A stretch of 64,000 nucleotides of DNA, taken from contig MDYQ01000023.1 of assembly GCA_003024175.1 (NCBI GenBank), positions 124,001 through 188,000 of the forward strand, read 5' to 3'. Positions 60,599 to 64,000 of this stretch are shown here, piece after piece; within the stretch, counting starts at the first letter, position 1; each line of letters starts with the position of its first letter. Source of the DNA: Planoprotostelium fungivorum. Taxonomy: Eukaryota > Evosea > Variosea > Cavosteliida > Cavosteliaceae. The translations under genes and the position numbers were made by a program. The notes below the pieces were generated by a model. It saw only the letters and a program-made list of their open reading frames with translations. It searched no databases and had not been told where the DNA came from.

Positions 60599-62464
60599 TC
60601 ACCTCTCCGTCCACCCTTCGTTGACATAAGCGAGGAAGTTTCTCGCGGCAGACTTGTCCGTCTCTTCTAATTGATTGAAGGCCGTCTCTATTTGCGTCAG
60701 GGCTGCCTTCGTTCCTTCACTCGAGCTGGGAGCTAAATTCTTCACGGCCGGCTGCACGACATCCTTCAGTAGCGTTCGTTTCTACAACGAGTCAGAATGT
60801 ATCGTGACGTCTCGTATGATATCATCACCTCGGTGACGATGTCGAAATCCCAGCCATCGTCGTCACTGCTGATGGAACGTCAGAAACTTTAAAATGAAAT
60901 AAAATGATTCATTTCACCTGGGTGCCGATTTCCCGTATTTCTTCTGGTACACCCCTGCGGAAACCTGGGTATATTTAAATCGATCTACAACGATGTAGAT
61001 CTACCTTTCGTGGATTTTTTGTTCGATATTCTTTATATCGGTTGATGAGAGATCCCAGGGCTTCCGTTGGCTCAGCGTTGACGATGAATTCGTGTTCTAA
61101 TAACTCCATGGCCGACAGACGCTGGAATTTCAATGGATGGCTCGATGAAATTTCACTCACTTTTCTGGGTTCTTTCGTGAGACACTTGGATACAAAGTCT
61201 TTGAACACTGGGGTGAAGCTTCCCTCTAATTTGGGTGGTTCTCTCTGTGTGATCTGTTGCATCGCTGTGATGATGTCACGACTCATGATGATGTAACAAC
61301 TCATGATGATGTAACAACTCATGATGATGTAACAACTCATGATGATGTCGCCGGGATGATCGTCATCGACTCACCCTTCATGGCAGGAAATTTCGCCAGA
61401 GGTGGTTGCCCTTTCGCCATCTCTGTCTCTCCCGTCAGCATCTCTCACATCGTTTCATTCGAATGCGACCCACCGATACAAGTGATACCGAGCGACCAGA
61501 TGTCAGCCTTCGTGTCAGTTCCACTCTCTTTGATCACTTCAGGAGCCATCCTTCTTCAGGTGAGTATGCATAAAAAAATACGCCGTGGTCGGGGATCGAT
61601 GTGTGGGCTCACCAGTAGGGAGTGCCCACGACTGTATAGCGTTTGATGTTGTTGACCAGCTGAGTGCTCACACCGAAATCGGCCAACTTGATGGAACCGT
61701 TTTCGCCCAATAAGATGTTGGCGGCTGAATGAGGTGAGCTAATGATGAGAATCAATAGAAACTTGGATTTTCATCACCTTTGATGTCTCTGTGAATCCTC
61801 TCGGATCTATGCAAGAAGTTGAGACCGTGAAGGACCTCGCGAGAGATGATGGCGATCTGTTGTTCGTTGAGTAGCCCCGCTTGTAGCTGCATGAGGTTAG
61901 AGATGGAGGAGATGGATGATGTCTGGACCTGTTCTTGCATGGAACCACCGCTCATAAATTCCATGACGATGTGGAGTCTGTCCTCGTCGAGGAAACTTTC
62001 GTAATATTCGACACAGAAAGGACTTCGACAGTCAACCATGGTACCGATTTCCATCTGTTCTCAGGTAAGTGTTAGCGGAGGTGAAGGCTTTCAAATAGAG
62101 GTAGAATGAACGTGAAATGCATAATAAAAAGGAGAAGATTGAAGATTAACCTGTATGTCACTGATTTCATCGTCGGAGGCGTCTAAATCTATAATCTTGA
62201 TGGCCACGACCTTCTTCAGCTTTTCGGACCGACTACATAATCAGTTTCATTCGATGCCGCTTAAAATCACTCACGCCGTAAAAACTTCACCTGCAACAAG
62301 ATCAGTTTCTAATTCGAAATAGATGTTGCCTTCTAACAAGGTAGATGCAGGTGAAACAAGGAGATCGCCATCGACTACGACTTACCAAAAGCGCCCTCGC
62401 CAATCTTTTCTAACAGAGTATAATCGCCAACGACATAGATGCCCTCTTCATTCTGGGCAGACAT
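60599..62464 (-). CDS. STE20-family serine/threonine kinase (GCK/severin-kinase type)
   Basis: Start MSAQNEEGIYVVGDYTLLEK with Gly-rich loop IGEGAFG; VAIKIIDLDASDDEISDIQ holds the ATP-binding Lys. Then follow VDCRSPFCVEYYESFLDEDR, LHIVMEFMSGGSMQEQ, FLHRSERIHRDIKAANILL (catalytic HRDIKAAN), KLADFGVSTQLVNNIKRYTV (DFG), GTPYWMAPEVIKESGTDTKA (GTPYWMAPE, the STE20 signature) and DIWSLGITCI. After the kinase fold come FKDFVSKCLTKEP and ELLEHEFIVNAEP, then a C-terminal part with SLINRYKEYRTKNPRK and a helical tail TQIETAFNQLEETDKSAARN that ends NEGWTER. The tail layout recalls GCK-II/III kinases such as MST, YSK and Dictyostelium severin kinase; which subgroup is uncertain. Introns contain a minisatellite and a perfect palindrome. 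Confidence 0.9.
61266..61350. repeat. Intronic minisatellite, 18-bp unit, about 4.5 copies
   Basis: Unit CATGATGATGTAACAACT at 61284, 61302 and 61320 with diverged partial copies on both sides, in an intron of the kinase gene. Confidence 0.9.
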
Positions 62465-62543
62465 CAGAGATGCCCCATCCGGTCCGCACCTCTATGGCTC
62501 GTTCTCGTTGTAGATAGTATGTTTTCCATTCATTTCTATTTTT

Positions 62544-64000
62544 TATCTCCTCCTAACATGAGCCAGCGTCAACTGCATCTGATTGGTGAGGGCAGCCTCC
62601 AATGCCAGTGTTCTCTTCTCTTCTTCCTCTCTCATCCTCCTGACCTCTTTATCTCTCGACTCCGCCTGTCATAATCCATCAGTCAAACGACAAGCTTCCA
62701 AGTGTACTCACCAGCTCTTCCGCAATCTTATACTTGTTCACCATGAGATCCAACTCCCTTCTGGCGTCGATGTCGCTCTGTTTCGATTTGGCCAGACTGG
62801 ACAATAGTGTATCCCTCTCCGCCTTCAGGTTATCCAATTCAGACCTGTGTCGAGCAGCCAAGATCTCAGCCTCTTGTCTGGCCTCCCTCTCCCTCTTCGA
62901 GTCCATCTCGTGATTTCTTACGGTATTTTCTTTCCACCTGCACCCGTCAGAGGTGCGTCATCTGAATACATCACCTGGTGAGTTCTTCAATCTCTCTGGC
63001 CTGCTTCTCTGTGACTTTACGGAGCTCTTCTCGATTCGCCTCGACGATGACGTAACGCTCTTCTATCTGTCTGAAGTGCCTCTTCTCGTCCTCTCTTGCG
63101 CTTGCTTCTACTTCTTGTAGTTTCTTCAAGAGAGACGTCTTCAAGTTCATCATCTCTGTGGCCTTACCCTCTATGTCCTTCTCATGTCAGCTTGTGGATG
63201 ATCTAAATATCTCACCTCTTCTGCTAAGGTTCTCGCCTTTTCAGCTAATCTCACTTTCTCCTCCATAGAATAGATCTTCTGTTGATGCACTTGTGCTTGT
63301 TCTCGCAGCTGAGCTTCACACTCCCTCTGTATTCGACTGATGTCCGCTTCTTGTCGCTTCTTGTTCTCCTGGTACAGATTGAGAACATACGGTTCTGATA
63401 TCTCACCTCTTCGTTACGTTTCCTTTCATCCTTCTCGATCTGTACTCGTTCTTCCGCAGCTATCTCGCATGAGAGGATGAATGAATGACAGGCTCACCTT
63501 TTAGTCTTTTCCTCTCCGTCTCCAATAGAGACTGATACTTGCTGACCTCTAACAATGCCTCATCGGTTCTTCTTTGTTGGTCACGCAGCTGAGACTCCAA
63601 TTGAACGATCTGTGATTGCTTATCGGACAACGACCGTTGAAATTCGGCAGTAGCAGACACCAGATGCTACGTCATGAAATGTCAGTGAGAACTCTCCGAC
63701 ATCTCGCTCACGCTTCGTTCGTTATTGATGTCCTCTTGCAGCCTCTTCACTACCATCGACGTGTCTTCTTTCGCTCTGCGTAGGGAATCACTCAACTCTG
63801 CAATCTTGCTCTCTCCTCCCTCTCGTAATCTCGCTTCCTCGGACAACTTGGCGGTCAGTTCGGCCTGCCTTCTCTTCTCTTCCAATAAAGTCCGATCCAT
63901 GCTGCTGATTTGATCCCTGACGATTTCCTCTTGGGCCTTCTGTGATGAGACGGTGTACGATGAAACGACAGCCTTCACCTTCTGATCGACGATAGATTGC
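62544..64000 (-). CDS. Long coiled-coil protein, C-terminal part only (runs off right edge)
   Basis: Exons with continuous heptads: ISSMDRTLLEEKRRQAELTA, RRAKEDTSMVVKRLQEDINN, QIVQLESQLRDQQRRTDEAL, VTEKQAREIEELTR, DSKREREARQEAEILAARHR, LNDLKAERDTLL-like and VRRMREEEEKRTLALEAALT, ending LTLAHVRRR with a TAA at 62544-62546. Introns of 40-60 nt fall between. There is no globular domain inside the window, and the N-terminus is outside. It could be a centrosomal, ciliary-rootlet, Golgin or myosin-tail-like protein. It is separate from the kinase: its stop lies 79 bp before the kinase ATG on the same strand. Confidence 0.75.

Overview
This is nuclear DNA from a gene-dense, intron-rich unicellular eukaryote. 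Genes sit about 50 to 400 bp apart on both strands and are cut by many short GT-AG introns, mostly about 35 to 70 nt. Gene content includes an axonemal-type dynein heavy chain, a Chibby-like basal-body protein and a polycystin-type channel, so the organism probably builds a cilium or flagellum. A flagellate-forming amoebozoan (for example a protosteloid variosean) is my best guess. It rests on overall style, a severin-like kinase, a possible CudA-like factor and an NQMNPN-motif peptide, and no single marker proves it.

Layout, left to right. 1-13.4 kb: an axonemal dynein heavy chain on the minus strand, cut at its C-terminus by the window edge. 13.4-17.1 kb: an unrecognised minus-strand gene head-to-head with a Lys/Glu-rich repeat protein. 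17.4-21.9 kb: a cullin, a small secreted protein, tRNA-Ile(AAT) with an intron, and tRNA-Phe(GAA). 22-31 kb: a divergent F1-ATPase alpha-like protein, Chibby, TAF5 and MED28 head-to-head, a possible beta-sandwich factor and a membrane-anchored EEP-family enzyme. 31-38 kb: the splicing factor CCDC12/Cwf18, mitochondrial SCO, a PUDP-like HAD phosphatase, small or unknown genes, and a RING/TRAF zinc-finger protein.

38.2-46.3 kb is the most striking locus. Spliced exons on the minus strand keep one open frame through an F-box, about 16 WD40 repeats, ankyrin repeats and a complete polycystin (PKD2/TRPP) channel. 46.3-52.2 kb: hypothetical genes, a tiny duplicated-motif peptide, and a PDAT/LCAT acyltransferase whose last exon is tandemly duplicated. 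52.4-64 kb: a secreted beta-helix protein, PEX22, a double-psi barrel (expansin/RlpA-like) secreted protein, a membrane aminopropyltransferase-like protein, a Val/Glu-rich repeat protein, a GCK-type STE20 kinase, and a coiled-coil protein that runs off the right edge.

A second layer runs through the non-coding DNA. Introns of unrelated genes repeatedly carry the same short palindrome-prone words (CGTTGTAGA/TCTACAACG, TGACGTCA, GAAATTTC, CGTACG, ATGATCAT), sometimes as perfect hairpins or minisatellites, in both orientations. Functional links between neighbours are limited. The clearest are TAF5 with MED28 (both RNA polymerase II initiation machinery, divergent from a 69-bp spacer) and the shared ciliary theme of dynein, Chibby and polycystin.
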